Source of the DNA: Nitrospirota bacterium
GTDB lineage: Bacteria > Nitrospirota > Thermodesulfovibrionia > Thermodesulfovibrionales > JdFR-88
Length of the DNA stretch: 64,000 bases
Assembly: GCA_021789215.1 (NCBI GenBank)
Contig: JAJYJS010000005.1
Location: 1 to 64,000, forward strand
Direction: 5' to 3'
The translations under genes and the position numbers were made by a program. Of the stretch, positions 7,696 to 16,413 are shown piece after piece. Position 1 is the first letter of the stretch, and each line of letters opens with the position of its first letter. Below the pieces are notes generated by a model. That model ran no database searches, was not told where the DNA came from, and worked only from the letters and a program-made list of their open reading frames with translations.

Positions 7696-8595
7696 ATGGC
7701 GCACAAACACGACCACGATACCGAAGGCCGCCTTTCGCTAAGCCTTCTGATAACCTCGGTCTTCATGATAGGCGAGGCCGCGGGCGGCCTCTACACAAAC
7801 AGCCTGGCGCTGCTGAGCGACGCCGGGCACATGTTCACGGACGCCTTCGCCCTGGTCCTGAGCCTCATAGCCGCCCGGATAAGCAGGTGGGACCCCGACC
7901 GGAGGGCCACGTTCGGCTATCAGCGCGTCGGCCTGCTTGCCGCCGTAATCAACGGGCTGAGCCTTTTCGTAATCTCGTTCGTAATTTTTTTCGAGGCATA
8001 CCGGCGGTTCATAAACCCGCCGGAGATAAAAGCCGGGCTGATGCTCGTTATAGCCGTCCTGGGCCTGATTGCAAATATCGTGATGGCCTGGATATTGCGG
8101 CATGGTCACAGGGACCTGAACATCAAGAGCGCGTGGCTGCACGTGCTTGGCGATACGCTCTCCTCCGCGGGGGTCATAATATCAGCCGTTGTAATCATAT
8201 TTACGGGCTGGACATTTGCCGACCCGTTGACGAGCTTCCTGATAGGGTTTATCATCCTCTTTGGCGGGGCCAGGGTGGTGAGCGAGGCGTCACGCGTCTT
8301 TCTGGAGCTTGCGCCGCGGGGCTTCAACGTGGAGGAAATAGCAAGGGAGATATGCGCCATGCCGGAAGTGCTCGGCGTCCATGATGTCCACCTCTGGTCG
8401 CTTACGCACGGCAGGGCGTCTTTTTCAGCCCACATCTGGGTGCATGACGCAAGCCTGAGCAGCGTGCAGGCAATTGGAGAGAAAGTGAAAAGGCACCTGG
8501 CGGACAAAGGGATAAACCATGTGACGCTGGAATATGAATGCGCCGAGACCGAGAGCAAGGGCATCTTCTGCGAACTGGAGGAGGAAGAAGACTGA
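7696..8595 (+). CDS. Cation diffusion facilitator (Zn/Co/Cd efflux, CzcD type)
   Basis: A 299-aa inner-membrane antiporter of the CDF family, expected to export divalent metals in exchange for protons. It has a His-rich N-terminus (HKHDHD), six predicted membrane helices, and the metal-site signature SDAGHMFTDAFAL in helix II. A cytoplasmic domain of about 90 residues follows and includes GVHDVHLWSL. The C-terminal Glu-rich tail runs over the ribosome site of the next gene. A Fur-family regulator lies two genes downstream, which supports a metal-homeostasis setting. The gene lacks a Shine-Dalgarno sequence. Confidence 0.92.
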   Translation: MAHKHDHDTEGRLSLSLLITSVFMIGEAAGGLYTNSLALLSDAGHMFTDAFALVLSLIAARISRWDPDRRATFGYQRVGLLAAVINGLSLFVISFVIFFEAYRRFINPPEIKAGLMLVIAVLGLIANIVMAWILRHGHRDLNIKSAWLHVLGDTLSSAGVIISAVVIIFTGWTFADPLTSFLIGFIILFGGARVVSEASRVFLELAPRGFNVEEIAREICAMPEVLGVHDVHLWSLTHGRASFSAHIWVHDASLSSVQAIGEKVKRHLADKGINHVTLEYECAETESKGIFCELEEEED

Positions 8596-8614
8596 TGATG
8601 GAGGTTTTTTACCC

Positions 8615-9082
8615 ATGCTCATCCCGCTGCTTATAGCCGTCCATGTGGTCACGATACTGCTGTGGATAGGCGGGGTCGCCTTCGTGACCATAATCATCTT
8701 CCCGCTCATACAGCGGATGGGCAGTTCGTTTGACGCCGTGATGCTTTTTCAGGGCGTGGAGCACCGGTTTGCGAGGCACGCCAGGATGTATGTGGCCGTC
8801 GCGGGCATAACGGGCTTCCTCCTTTTATTCCTCATGGGCCTCCAGCGCCTTCTGTTTACGAAAGAAGGCATTGGAATAACGCTCATGCTCATCGCATGGG
8901 CCTTTTATCTGCTTGTCCTCCTGTTTGAAAAAAGGATTTTCAGCAAGGTGTTCGGCAATCCTGAAAAGTTCGAGACCAAACAGGTTTTCCGCGCCCTTGG
9001 CGCCTTTCACTGGTTCGTGCTGGGGCTCTCACTCCTGGCCGTCTTCGCCGGAGTCTGGCAGGGGCACGGCGGCGGCTTCTGA
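8615..9082 (+). CDS. Small four-helix membrane protein, CopD-like
   Basis: The 155-aa product has four hydrophobic helices and a conserved-looking His in helix I (LLIAVHVVTILLWIGG) and in helix IV (GAFHWFVLG). This resembles the CopD/DUF2269-type membrane domains but I cannot assign it firmly. I chose the ATG at 8615, with GGAGG 10 bases upstream; an upstream ATG at 8534 would add 27 polar residues that overlap the efflux gene in another frame. It follows the CDF gene by 19 bases and ends with a His/Gly tail (GHGGGF), so it may share a metal-related role. Confidence 0.6.
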   Translation: MLIPLLIAVHVVTILLWIGGVAFVTIIIFPLIQRMGSSFDAVMLFQGVEHRFARHARMYVAVAGITGFLLLFLMGLQRLLFTKEGIGITLMLIAWAFYLLVLLFEKRIFSKVFGNPEKFETKQVFRALGAFHWFVLGLSLLAVFAGVWQGHGGGF

Positions 9083-9099
9083 CCTGTTCCCCATCCGCC

Positions 9100-9129
9100 T
9101 TGACACATAACGGGCCCTTAAATTATTAT
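9100..9129 (+). promoter_or_regulatory. Promoter of the Fur-family regulator
   Basis: TTGACA (9100-9105), an 18-base spacer and TATTAT (9124-9129) place transcription start near 9136, inside the Fur-box-like site. Confidence 0.6.
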
Positions 9130-9131
9130 CT

Positions 9132-9150
9132 GATAATGATTTTCAAAATC
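9132..9150. promoter_or_regulatory. Fur-box-like operator
   Basis: GATAATGATTTTCAAAATC matches the 19-bp Fur consensus GATAATGATAATCATTATC closely on its left half and moderately on its right. It overlaps the predicted transcription start of the downstream Fur-family gene, so autorepression is likely. Confidence 0.6.
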
Positions 9151-9179
9151 AACGGGCAAGGCAGCCGGGACCCTGGGAG

Positions 9180-9632
9180 ATGAAGCTCACCTTCGAGAAA
9201 TACATCGCCTCCCAGGGGCTCAAGATGACCCGCCAGAGGGGCCTCATCCTCGAAATCTTTCTGAAAAAAGAGGGCCATATAAGCCCGGAGGAACTTTATT
9301 CGCTGGTAAGGAAGAAGGACGCCACTGTGGGCAGGGCCACTGTCTACCGCATGCTGAAACTGCTGAAAGAGGCGGACATCGCGCGGGAGGTGGATTTCGG
9401 CGACGGCTTCTCCAGATACGAACACAAGTACGGCCACGCCCATCACGACCACCTTATCTGCACAAAGTGCGGCAAGACGATGGAGGTGGTCGATGAGGAG
9501 ATAGAGGCCCTTCAGGAGAAGCTGGCCGGGAGGCACGGATTTTCCCTGACCTCCCACGAAATGGACCTCTTCGGGCTCTGCCCCGAGTGCCGGGAAAAGG
9601 AAGCCCGGGTGAAAAGGCAGCCGCCCGGATAA
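9180..9632 (+). CDS. fur: Fur-family transcriptional regulator
   Basis: The 150-aa protein has the N-terminal winged-helix DNA-binding domain (GLKMTRQRGLILEIF, then VGRATVYRMLKLL) and the metal-binding dimerisation domain. The latter has HAHHDHLIC and the two pairs CTKC and CPEC for structural zinc. It represses genes when loaded with metal, most often Fe(II). The operator-like site in its own promoter has the Fur consensus, favouring Fur over Zur or PerR, though sequence alone does not settle the metal. The neighbouring upstream gene encodes a metal effluxer. It converges on an O-antigen ligase-like gene with a 25-base gap. Confidence 0.85.
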   Translation: MKLTFEKYIASQGLKMTRQRGLILEIFLKKEGHISPEELYSLVRKKDATVGRATVYRMLKLLKEADIAREVDFGDGFSRYEHKYGHAHHDHLICTKCGKTMEVVDEEIEALQEKLAGRHGFSLTSHEMDLFGLCPECREKEARVKRQPPG

Positions 9633-9657
9633 GTCTTGGCCGGGGGAAAAACTGCCC

Positions 9658-10860
9658 TCAGGCCGCGGCACGCAGGGGAGCAGCCGGGCCTGTTTCCCTT
9701 CCGGCAATTGCGACCCCGTAAAGCATGGCGAAAAGCACCCCCGTTTGGTGGCTCATTATCTGCGTGTCGGTAATCGAACCCACAGTCAATACGGCCATAT
9801 AGACTAGAATTGCAAACCCTGCAAGCGAGTGCCTCCCTTGCCAGCCAGCCTTCAGGGGCACGGCCCAAAGCCAGATGAGAACGAGTACCCCTATTACGCC
9901 GTAGCTTGAGGCCATGAAAAGGAGCGTATTATGGGGGTGCACCACATCCGGTATATCAGGACTTGGCCGTGACTTGTTCATTAAGTCTTCATAGCCGCCG
10001 GTCCCGGCCCCGATTACGGGATGCTCCCTGAAAATCCGGACGGCCCCTTCCCACATGTAATAACGGATGCCAAGCGGGGTCACTATCTGTCCTTTGCCGT
10101 AAACGTCCGTTTCATGCACGGCCTCTTTAAGCCGGCTTTGCATCACGGGAGACAGGAACATCACGGCTATTATCAGAACGCTCCCGGCAAGCGCCTTTTT
10201 CAGGCTCTTTTTCCTCGGAAGATTATAGGCGATTACCGGGGTAAGCAGTATGAAGGCAAGCTGTCCGCTGTCTGAAAGCATCAGGACGAGCGCGGCAAAC
10301 TGCACCAGCATGAGTGCTGCGCACAAAAGCCTGTCCTTCTCCCGGCTTGCCCTTGAAAAATAAAATGAAAGCAGCACGATGCTGAATGTTATGAGCAAAG
10401 AGAGCTTTATATGGGCCCATGTGCCAAAAAACCCGGCTGAATATTGATCATGCCTGGGCACTATTCCCGCCAGTTGCAGCAGGAACATGACCGAAGTGAG
10501 AGAGACCCCGGCTATATAAGATTTCAGGAAATATTCCGTTTTATAACCCGAACTGATGACATAGGCGGCAATAAACGCAAAGAGCCAGTAATCCGTCCTC
10601 TCGGCAAATTTCCACCCGGCTGATACGCTGCTCGTGTACAGGAGGCCTGCCCACGGCAGAATAACCATCGCGACAAGCGGCAGCACCAGTTTCCAGTTTT
10701 TCAGAAAACGGACGGTTTTTATGAACTTCCCCGAAACAAGCCATAAAAGGACCGTCAGCCCTTCGGTTATGGACAAGGGGACTATCGAGACCGGGATAAA
10801 GAAGAAAAGCGCGCAAACACCAAGGAAAAGGAGTTTCCCCGCATCGATTCTGGACTCCAT
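9658..10860 (-). CDS. O-antigen ligase/polymerase-like membrane protein (copy 1)
   Basis: A polytopic protein of about 400 aa with 10 or more helices and the Wzy/WaaL-type C-terminal motif GAGTGGYEDL ... VHPHNTLLFMASSYG. The conserved HPHN lies in the long periplasmic loop where WaaL-type enzymes place a catalytic His. Such proteins join or polymerise lipid-linked glycans. I chose the ATG at 10860, because TTGACT-18-TATTCT ends 6 bases before it; a TTG at 10896 would add 12 residues overlapping this promoter. It is a clear paralogue of the divergent gene at 10967, sharing the same order of motifs. Confidence 0.8.
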   Translation of the reverse strand: MESRIDAGKLLFLGVCALFFFIPVSIVPLSITEGLTVLLWLVSGKFIKTVRFLKNWKLVLPLVAMVILPWAGLLYTSSVSAGWKFAERTDYWLFAFIAAYVISSGYKTEYFLKSYIAGVSLTSVMFLLQLAGIVPRHDQYSAGFFGTWAHIKLSLLITFSIVLLSFYFSRASREKDRLLCAALMLVQFAALVLMLSDSGQLAFILLTPVIAYNLPRKKSLKKALAGSVLIIAVMFLSPVMQSRLKEAVHETDVYGKGQIVTPLGIRYYMWEGAVRIFREHPVIGAGTGGYEDLMNKSRPSPDIPDVVHPHNTLLFMASSYGVIGVLVLIWLWAVPLKAGWQGRHSLAGFAILVYMAVLTVGSITDTQIMSHQTGVLFAMLYGVAIAGRETGPAAPLRAAA

Positions 10861-10866
10861 CCCCGT

Positions 10867-10896
10867 AGAATACAGGAAAGGAAATTTTTTAGTCAA
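10867..10896 (-). promoter_or_regulatory. Promoter abutting the start of ligase-like copy 1
   Basis: On the minus strand TTGACT (10891-10896), an 18-base spacer and TATTCT (10867-10872) end 6 bases before the ATG at 10860, implying a leaderless message. Confidence 0.5.
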
Positions 10897-10925
10897 ACCA
10901 GGACAGGTATTGAAAAAACCGCGAT

Positions 10926-10954
10926 TTGACAGCCGCCCCCTTATGACTTACCCT
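10926..10954 (+). promoter_or_regulatory. Promoter of ligase-like copy 2
   Basis: TTGACA (10926-10931), 17 bases, then TACCCT (10949-10954). Transcription would start only about 5 bases before the ATG at 10967. Confidence 0.45.
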
Positions 10955-10966
10955 TGCCTTGAAAGC

Positions 10967-12172
10967 ATGAATTCACCGGCCATGTCCATAAGGGATTTAT
11001 TGATATCCACAAAAAGGGATGTTTTTTCGGAAAAAGCCCTTTTCTGGAGCGCATGGCTGCTTTTTTTCCTTATTCCAATAGCGACCTCTCCCGCCGTAAT
11101 AGCGGGCGGGCTGAACATCTCCATCTGGATTTTTACAGGCAAGTTCTGGAAAGAACGGGGAAAATGGCTGAACAGGGACTGGACGCTTCCCGTTCTGTTT
11201 TTCATGCTGCTTCCCTGGGCGGGCCTGCTTTGGACAAACGACCTGCGCTGGGGCCTGGTGTTTGCGACCAAAAGCTATTACTGGCTCTATGCGTTCGCGG
11301 CAGCTTCCCTGAACTGGGGCCTTCATAAGCCAAAGGACCTTGTGAACGCGTTTCTTTCAGGGCTCACCACGAGCTTTTTCATAGCGATGCTCCAGCTCAT
11401 GAAGCTCCTGCCGATGAATGTAAGCCCCACAAGCTTTGTAAACCATATCAGCTATTCGCTTTTACTGGTGCTTGGGATTATGATTGCCTCTTTTTACTAT
11501 GCCAGGGCCGCGGGCAGGAAGGAAAAATTTTACATGGCCTTTCTGATGGCCGCGTTCTTCTTCAATCTTTCAGTCACACACGGGAGGGCCGGGTATCTGG
11601 CCTTCGTTCTCTTAAGCCCCGTTATCATTTTCAACATTTTTGGCAAAAAACACGTTTTAAAGGCCGCAGCCGCGCTTCTGGCCGCCATTGTCCTCCTTTT
11701 CTCTGCCCCGATGGTCAAAAAAAGGGTAAATGACGCGGTTTCCGACATAAACCTTTACTCAAAAGGCGACAGCGAAACATCCATGGGGCTCAGGTTCTAT
11801 TTCTGGAAGGGGGCCGCGAACATATTCATAAACTCCCCTTTTTTGGGGGCCGGGACCGGCGGATATGGGAAGGCAATGGAGGCCTACAGGACGGACCCCG
11901 CCCTGCCCCATGCCATTCAACCCCATAACAGTTTTCTTTACATGACGGCCTCTTTCGGCATTTTTGGGCTGGCAAGCATCATGTGGCTGTTTTATGTGTT
12001 CCTCAGAAAGGGCTGGCGTGCCCGCCGCAGCGTGGCGGGGTTTTCGGTGCTGGCCTACGGCATAATACTGCTCATAGGGAGCATGACCGATACCCAGATA
12101 CTCTCCATTGCCACGGCCAAGCTGTTTTCCGTCCTGATGGGCCTGGAAACCGAAATTGATCTTCACGGTTGA
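10967..12172 (+). CDS. O-antigen ligase/polymerase-like membrane protein (copy 2)
   Basis: This 401-aa membrane protein parallels the divergent gene at 9658-10860: LPWAGLLWTNDL, LGAGTGGYG, IQPHNSFLYMTASFG and IGSMTDTQILS each have a counterpart there. The PHN motif in the large periplasmic loop suggests glycan ligase or polymerase activity on undecaprenyl-linked substrates. The start is uncertain. ATG 10967 suits the promoter position and the paralogue length; ATG 10943 and ATG 10982 are also in frame, and a longer frame back to 10634 overlaps copy 1. No glycosyltransferases are nearby to define the glycan. Confidence 0.8.
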   Translation: MNSPAMSIRDLLISTKRDVFSEKALFWSAWLLFFLIPIATSPAVIAGGLNISIWIFTGKFWKERGKWLNRDWTLPVLFFMLLPWAGLLWTNDLRWGLVFATKSYYWLYAFAAASLNWGLHKPKDLVNAFLSGLTTSFFIAMLQLMKLLPMNVSPTSFVNHISYSLLLVLGIMIASFYYARAAGRKEKFYMAFLMAAFFFNLSVTHGRAGYLAFVLLSPVIIFNIFGKKHVLKAAAALLAAIVLLFSAPMVKKRVNDAVSDINLYSKGDSETSMGLRFYFWKGAANIFINSPFLGAGTGGYGKAMEAYRTDPALPHAIQPHNSFLYMTASFGIFGLASIMWLFYVFLRKGWRARRSVAGFSVLAYGIILLIGSMTDTQILSIATAKLFSVLMGLETEIDLHG

Positions 12173-12275
12173 GATGGTTGAGATTTTCCTGCCTGCTGTG
12201 AATAATATATGTTGGAATGGTAAACAAGACATTATTGATTAGGGGAATCAATAATGAAAAGGCGGTTTTCTGTTC

Positions 12276-13217
12276 ATGGCGAAGGCAAAGATTCTGTTTG
12301 TAGAGGACAACAAGACCCAGGCCAGGGTCACGAAGGAATTTCTGGAAAAGAATGGCTATGACGTCTATTGGGTGGAGGACGGCAAGTCCGCCATCAAATC
12401 GACCCGGGAGCATTCTTTCGACGTTATTATACTCGACCTTATCCTGCCCGACCTGAATGGCAACGAGGTATGCCGCTGGCTGAAAATGAACGACGCCACC
12501 AGGGGCATCCCCATTATAATCCTCACGGCAAAAAACAGCATCGAAAACAAGGTGGAAGGACTTGAGGCCGGTGCGGACGATTACCTGTCCAAGCCGTACA
12601 TGGACACCGAGCTTAATGCCAGGATATATGCCTGCCTGAGGACAAAGGCCCTGCAGGACGAGCTCCTGCGCAAAAACCGCCAGCTTGAAGACCTGCTGTC
12701 CAAGGTGGAGGTCCTCGCCATTACCGACCCGCTTACAGGGCTTTTCAACCGCAGGAGGTTCGAGACCATTTTCGAGAAGGAACTCAAGCGGGCCATAAGG
12801 CACAGGACCCCCGTCAGCTGCATGATGATAGACATAGACCATTTCAAGGCGGTAAATGACACCTTCGGCCACAGGGCCGGAGACTCCGTGCTCATAGAGA
12901 CGGCCGCCATATTGAAAAAATCCGTCAGGGAAATAGACCTTGTGGCCAGATGGGGCGGCGAGGAGTTCATCGTCCTTCTGCCCCAATCCTCCAGTGAGGA
13001 CGCCATGAGGCCCGCCTCAAGGATACTGGAATCGATATCGGGCCATGAGTTCGCGGCCACCCCCGGCAGCAGGGTCACGGTGAGCATAGGGCTGGCCAAC
13101 TCACATCAGGTCCATCTTGACACGGACGGCGAAAAACTGATCAATTCCGCGGATATCGCCCTGTACGATGCAAAAAGAAGGGGCCGCAACCGCATAGAGC
13201 TGTTCAGGGAAAAATAA
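12276..13217 (+). CDS. Response regulator diguanylate cyclase (REC-GGDEF)
   Basis: The 313-aa protein has an N-terminal receiver (residues 4-120) with the acidic pair EDN, the phosphoacceptor Asp in VIILDLILPD and the conserved Lys in YLSKPY. A short helix links it to a GGDEF domain starting near DPLTGLFNRRRF. The active-site loop is GGEEF, and the inhibitory RxxD site (REID) sits five residues before it, so both synthesis of cyclic di-GMP and product inhibition look intact. The linker Lys/Glu-rich helix is typical of WspR/PleD-like dimers. AGGCGG precedes the ATG by 10 bases. Its partner kinase is not adjacent. Confidence 0.92.
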   Translation: MAKAKILFVEDNKTQARVTKEFLEKNGYDVYWVEDGKSAIKSTREHSFDVIILDLILPDLNGNEVCRWLKMNDATRGIPIIILTAKNSIENKVEGLEAGADDYLSKPYMDTELNARIYACLRTKALQDELLRKNRQLEDLLSKVEVLAITDPLTGLFNRRRFETIFEKELKRAIRHRTPVSCMMIDIDHFKAVNDTFGHRAGDSVLIETAAILKKSVREIDLVARWGGEEFIVLLPQSSSEDAMRPASRILESISGHEFAATPGSRVTVSIGLANSHQVHLDTDGEKLINSADIALYDAKRRGRNRIELFREK

Positions 13218-13307
13218 GGGCTCAGCCTGACTTTAAACTCTCCCGTGCTAATTTACTTAATGAGTACATAAGTATGATGCCATTGACCCGAAAATGCCCT
13301 TTACCAC

Positions 13308-13404
13308 AAAGTCGCCGGATTCCGGATTAATACCTCCGGAATGACGGCTGAAAGTCTTTTGTCCGGTCATGTCGGCATGTCTTTAGCCGGTATCCAGTGA
13401 CTTT
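13308..13404. repeat. 97-bp miniature inverted-repeat element
   Basis: The ends are imperfect inverted repeats of about 18 bases: AAAGTCGCCGGATTCCGG at the left against the complement of CCGGTATCCAGTGACTTT at the right, with three mismatches. Inside, ATTCCGGA (13319-13326) pairs with TCCGGAAT (13335-13342). It has no coding capacity and fills the gap between two convergent genes, so it may also end transcription from both sides. Confidence 0.6.
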
Positions 13405-13459
13405 GCCATCAATCCTGAAGATACCCTGAAAAGCCCCTCTCAAAATGCGTAAAAACAGG

Positions 13460-15286
13460 CTATTCCTTTTGAAGGTCCGTCCTTTTGGGCCTCTTGGCGC
13501 ATTCCAGGACTTTTTTCCTCAGCCTGATGGATTTGGGGGTAATCTCGACCAGCTCGTCCTCCTTTATGAACTCGACTGCCTGCTCCAGGGAAAGCGCCTT
13601 GGGAGGAATAAGCCTCAGGGCCTCGTCCGCCCCGGATGCCCTCATATTGGTGAGCTTTTTTTCCTTCGTGACATTCACGTCAATATCGGCTTCTCTTGAG
13701 TTTTCCCCTATGATCATCCCCTCGTAGACAGGCGTGTTCTCCTTTATGAACAGCACCCCTCTTGGCTGAAGGTGGAAAAGCGCGTATGTGGTGGTCACCC
13801 CTTTTCTGTCGGCCACGAGCGCCCCCGTGGGCCTTTTCGACATCGGCCCCTGCCAGGCATCGTAGCCGTCGAAGAGGTGGTTAAGGAGCCCCGTGCCCTT
13901 GGTGTCAATGAGGAACTGCGAACGGAAGCCTATCAGCCCCCTCGACGGGATCCTGTATTCGAGCCGTACCCTCCCGTGATTGTTGTTCTGCATCCTGCTC
14001 ATCTTGCCCTTCCTTATGCCAAGCTGCTGCGTGACGACCCCCACATATTCCTCAGGGACATCAATCACAAGGTGCTCCATCGGCTCGTGCAGCACCCCGT
14101 CTATCCTCTTTGTAATTATCTCGGGCATCGCCACCGAAAGCTCATAGCCCTCCCGGCGCATCATCTCTATAAGAATCGCAAGCTGCAACTCCCCCCTGCC
14201 CATCACGACAAAGGAGTCCGTGACGCTGAAGTCCACCTTTATGCTCACGTTATAAAGGAGTTCCTTTTCAAGCCGCTCGCGTATATGCCTTGAGGTGACG
14301 AATTTACCCTCTTTTCCCGCAAACGGGGATGAATTTACCGAAAAGACCATCGAAATGGTGGGCTCGTCAACCGCTATCCTCGGCAGGGGCGCCGGGTTCT
14401 CCGGGCCGGTTATGGTGTCGCCTATGTTGATGCCCTCCATGCCCGCGAGCGAAATTATGTCCCCTGGGGCCGCTTTTTCCACTTGGACCCTTTTCAGCCC
14501 CTCGAAGCCGTATATGGCGGATATCTTCGTGTTCCTCTGCTGGCCGTCCTTGTCAATTATGGCCACCGTGTCTCCGTGGTTAAGGACCCCCGAAAATACC
14601 CTGCCTATCGCCAGCCGCCCCTTGTAATCGTCGTAATCTATATTGGTAACAAGCACCTGGAGCGGGCCGTCTCCTTCATACCGGGGCGCGGGGATATATT
14701 CCAGGATAAGGTCAAAAAGGGGCCTCAAATCTTTGAATTCCCCCTGCGCGTCCATCGAGGCAATACCCGCCTTGGCATTTGAATAGATTATCGGAAAGTC
14801 CAATTGGCTTTCCTCGGCGTCAAGGTCTATGAAAAGGTCGTAGACCTCGTTCAGGACCTCCTGTATGCGGGCGTCCGGCCTGTCAATCTTGTTGATGACG
14901 AGGACGGGTGTGAGTTTAAGCTCAAGGGCCTTTTTAAGCACGAACCTCGTCTGGGGCAGAGGCCCTTCCGAGGCGTCCACAAGCAGCAGGACACCGTCCA
15001 CCATCTTGAGCGTGCGCTCCACCTCTCCGCCAAAATCGGCGTGGCCGGGGGTGTCCACTATGTTTATGGTGCAGTCCCTGTATTTCACGGCCGTATTCTT
15101 GGCCATAATGGTTATGCCTTTTTCGCGCTCCAGGTCTATGCTGTCCATAACACGCTCCTGCACCTGCTGATTGGCGCGGAAGATGCCCGACTGGTGCAGC
15201 ATCGCGTCCACGAGCGTTGTCTTGCCGTGGTCGACATGGGCTATTATGGCTATGTTCCTTAAATCCTCTCTCCTGACCGTGCTCAT
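13460..15286 (-). CDS. typA: Translational GTPase TypA/BipA
   Basis: A 608-aa ribosome-associated GTPase related to EF-G that supports ribosome assembly and stress adaptation. The G1 motif [10 protein letters not shown] starts near residue 16, followed by DTPGHADF and NKIDRPDA. Domain II, the EF-G-like domains and the family-specific C-terminal part follow (for example [18 protein letters not shown]). Length is typical. A GGAG ribosome site lies 9 bases before the ATG. It stands alone on the minus strand between two inverted-repeat elements. Confidence 0.96.
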   Translation of the reverse strand: MSTVRREDLRNIAIIAHVDHGKTTLVDAMLHQSGIFRANQQVQERVMDSIDLEREKGITIMAKNTAVKYRDCTINIVDTPGHADFGGEVERTLKMVDGVLLLVDASEGPLPQTRFVLKKALELKLTPVLVINKIDRPDARIQEVLNEVYDLFIDLDAEESQLDFPIIYSNAKAGIASMDAQGEFKDLRPLFDLILEYIPAPRYEGDGPLQVLVTNIDYDDYKGRLAIGRVFSGVLNHGDTVAIIDKDGQQRNTKISAIYGFEGLKRVQVEKAAPGDIISLAGMEGINIGDTITGPENPAPLPRIAVDEPTISMVFSVNSSPFAGKEGKFVTSRHIRERLEKELLYNVSIKVDFSVTDSFVVMGRGELQLAILIEMMRREGYELSVAMPEIITKRIDGVLHEPMEHLVIDVPEEYVGVVTQQLGIRKGKMSRMQNNNHGRVRLEYRIPSRGLIGFRSQFLIDTKGTGLLNHLFDGYDAWQGPMSKRPTGALVADRKGVTTTYALFHLQPRGVLFIKENTPVYEGMIIGENSREADIDVNVTKEKKLTNMRASGADEALRLIPPKALSLEQAVEFIKEDELVEITPKSIRLRKKVLECAKRPKRTDLQKE

Positions 15287-15316
15287 AAGTAAAACTCCAA
15301 ATAATCGTTATTTGCT

Positions 15317-15465
15317 CTAGCAGGATGCTGAAAAAGTCCTCATTTTGGTCATTGCGAGGAGCGCAAGCGACGAAGCAATCTCATAAGTAATTGATTTTTC
15401 TAAAGACGTGTTTGCTTCGCTCCGCTCGCAATGACAGTCGAAACAGTTTTTCAGCAGCCTGCTAG
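15317..15465. mobile_element. 149-bp MITE-like element with long terminal inverted repeats
   Basis: The termini CTAGCAGGATGCTGAAAAAGT and ACTG/GTTTTTCAGCAGCCTGCTAG are inverted repeats of about 21 bases with two mismatches. A second inverted pair lies inside: TCATTGCGAGGAGCGCAAGC near 15349 against GCTTCGCTCCGCTCGCAATGA near 15415-15434. No open reading frame is present. The form is that of a non-autonomous transposable element; the outermost CTAG may include a target duplication. It separates typA from an unknown gene. Confidence 0.7.
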
Positions 15466-15543
15466 CAACCTTTTAGAATAATGGTTTTAGGATGATTTAG
15501 GCAAGTGGCAGTGAAATGGGGCAGTGCCTCCGCCCGGGGCGGA

Positions 15544-15858
15544 TTATCTGTTTACTAGGTCTTTCAGCCTGTCTTCGTAAATGGCGAGGAAGTTGGCATC
15601 GAGCAGGCCCAGGACCCCGTGCAGGGCCTCGATGACATTTTCATAGCGGATCCCGAGCCTGTCGGCGTCGGCAAGTATCTCTTTCTGCGCCGCTTCTCCC
15701 CTGGTAAAGCCTTCGCCATGGAAATGGTACCCGCCGGTCGTGCCCAGCTGAATAATGGTCTCGCCGTGGGCCGCTTCCATGGCCTCCCTCTTGATATCGG
15801 GGTTGTCTGTTACCGCATATTTTGCTTCCAACCGCTCTTTTTCGCCGATAAATGGCAT
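15544..15858 (-). CDS. Hypothetical protein, 104 aa
   Basis: I do not recognise this protein. It is hydrophilic, with no signal or membrane segment. It has a Gly/His-rich centre (LGTTGGYHFHGEG) flanked by charged helices and a conserved-looking acidic C-terminal helix (FLAIYEDRLKDL). The H-x-H pair could bind metal, but this is speculation. An AAAGGAAA ribosome site precedes the ATG. It is separated from typA by a MITE-like element and is divergent from the complex I operon across about 150 bases. Confidence 0.6.
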   Translation of the reverse strand: MPFIGEKERLEAKYAVTDNPDIKREAMEAAHGETIIQLGTTGGYHFHGEGFTRGEAAQKEILADADRLGIRYENVIEALHGVLGLLDANFLAIYEDRLKDLVNR

Positions 15859-15930
15859 TCTTGCGTTTCCTTTATCGTTCCATGCCTAAATCTTAGCTCA
15901 AAGCCGCGGGCTGTCAAATGCTCTTTGCGC

Positions 15931-15958
15931 TTGACTTTTTCCGGCCTGATGATAGTTT
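15931..15958 (+). promoter_or_regulatory. Candidate promoter of the nuo operon
   Basis: TTGACT (15931-15936), 16 bases, then TAGTTT (15953-15958) preceded by TGA as a TG extension. This lies about 50 bases before the nuoA GTG. Confidence 0.35.
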
Positions 15959-16007
15959 TTTAGTAAAAAAATGACAACCAAAACAAAAAGCTTTACAGGA
16001 GGCGACG

Positions 16008-16397
16008 GTGGAAGGGAACGTTTCATACTGGCCGTTTGCAGTTTACTCAGGGCTTGTGCTCATACTGATTTTCGGCCTGCTCGGCCTTTCCTATTTCCTG
16101 GGGCAAAGGCACAGCGAAAGGGCCACCGTCCAGCCGTATGAGTCCGGCATAGTCTCCACCGGCACCGCCCGCGTCCGCTTCGACATCAAGTTCTACCTTG
16201 TCGCGATGTTTTTCGTCATCTTCGACCTGGAGGCGGTGTTCGTATATTCATGGGCGGTATCCGTGCGGGAGACCGGCTGGAGCGGCTACGTGGAGATGCT
16301 CATCTTCATGGGCATACTGCTTGCCGCACTCGTCTACTTATGGAAAATGGGCGCGCTCGACTGGTCTGCGGGAAAAAACAGGCCCCGTCAAAGATAG
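16008..16397 (+). CDS. nuoA: NADH-quinone oxidoreductase subunit A
   Basis: First gene of the complex I operon. The 129-aa protein has three membrane helices and the conserved segment YESGI and [20 protein letters not shown], which forms part of the quinone-site loop. Translation starts at a GTG placed 5-8 bases after a strong AGGAGG; no ATG suits the known N-terminal length. It is followed by nuoB after 16 bases. Subunit A sits in the membrane arm near the junction with the hydrophilic arm. Confidence 0.95.
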   Translation: MEGNVSYWPFAVYSGLVLILIFGLLGLSYFLGQRHSERATVQPYESGIVSTGTARVRFDIKFYLVAMFFVIFDLEAVFVYSWAVSVRETGWSGYVEMLIFMGILLAALVYLWKMGALDWSAGKNRPRQR

Positions 16398-16413
16398 CTG
16401 GGGCATATATATC

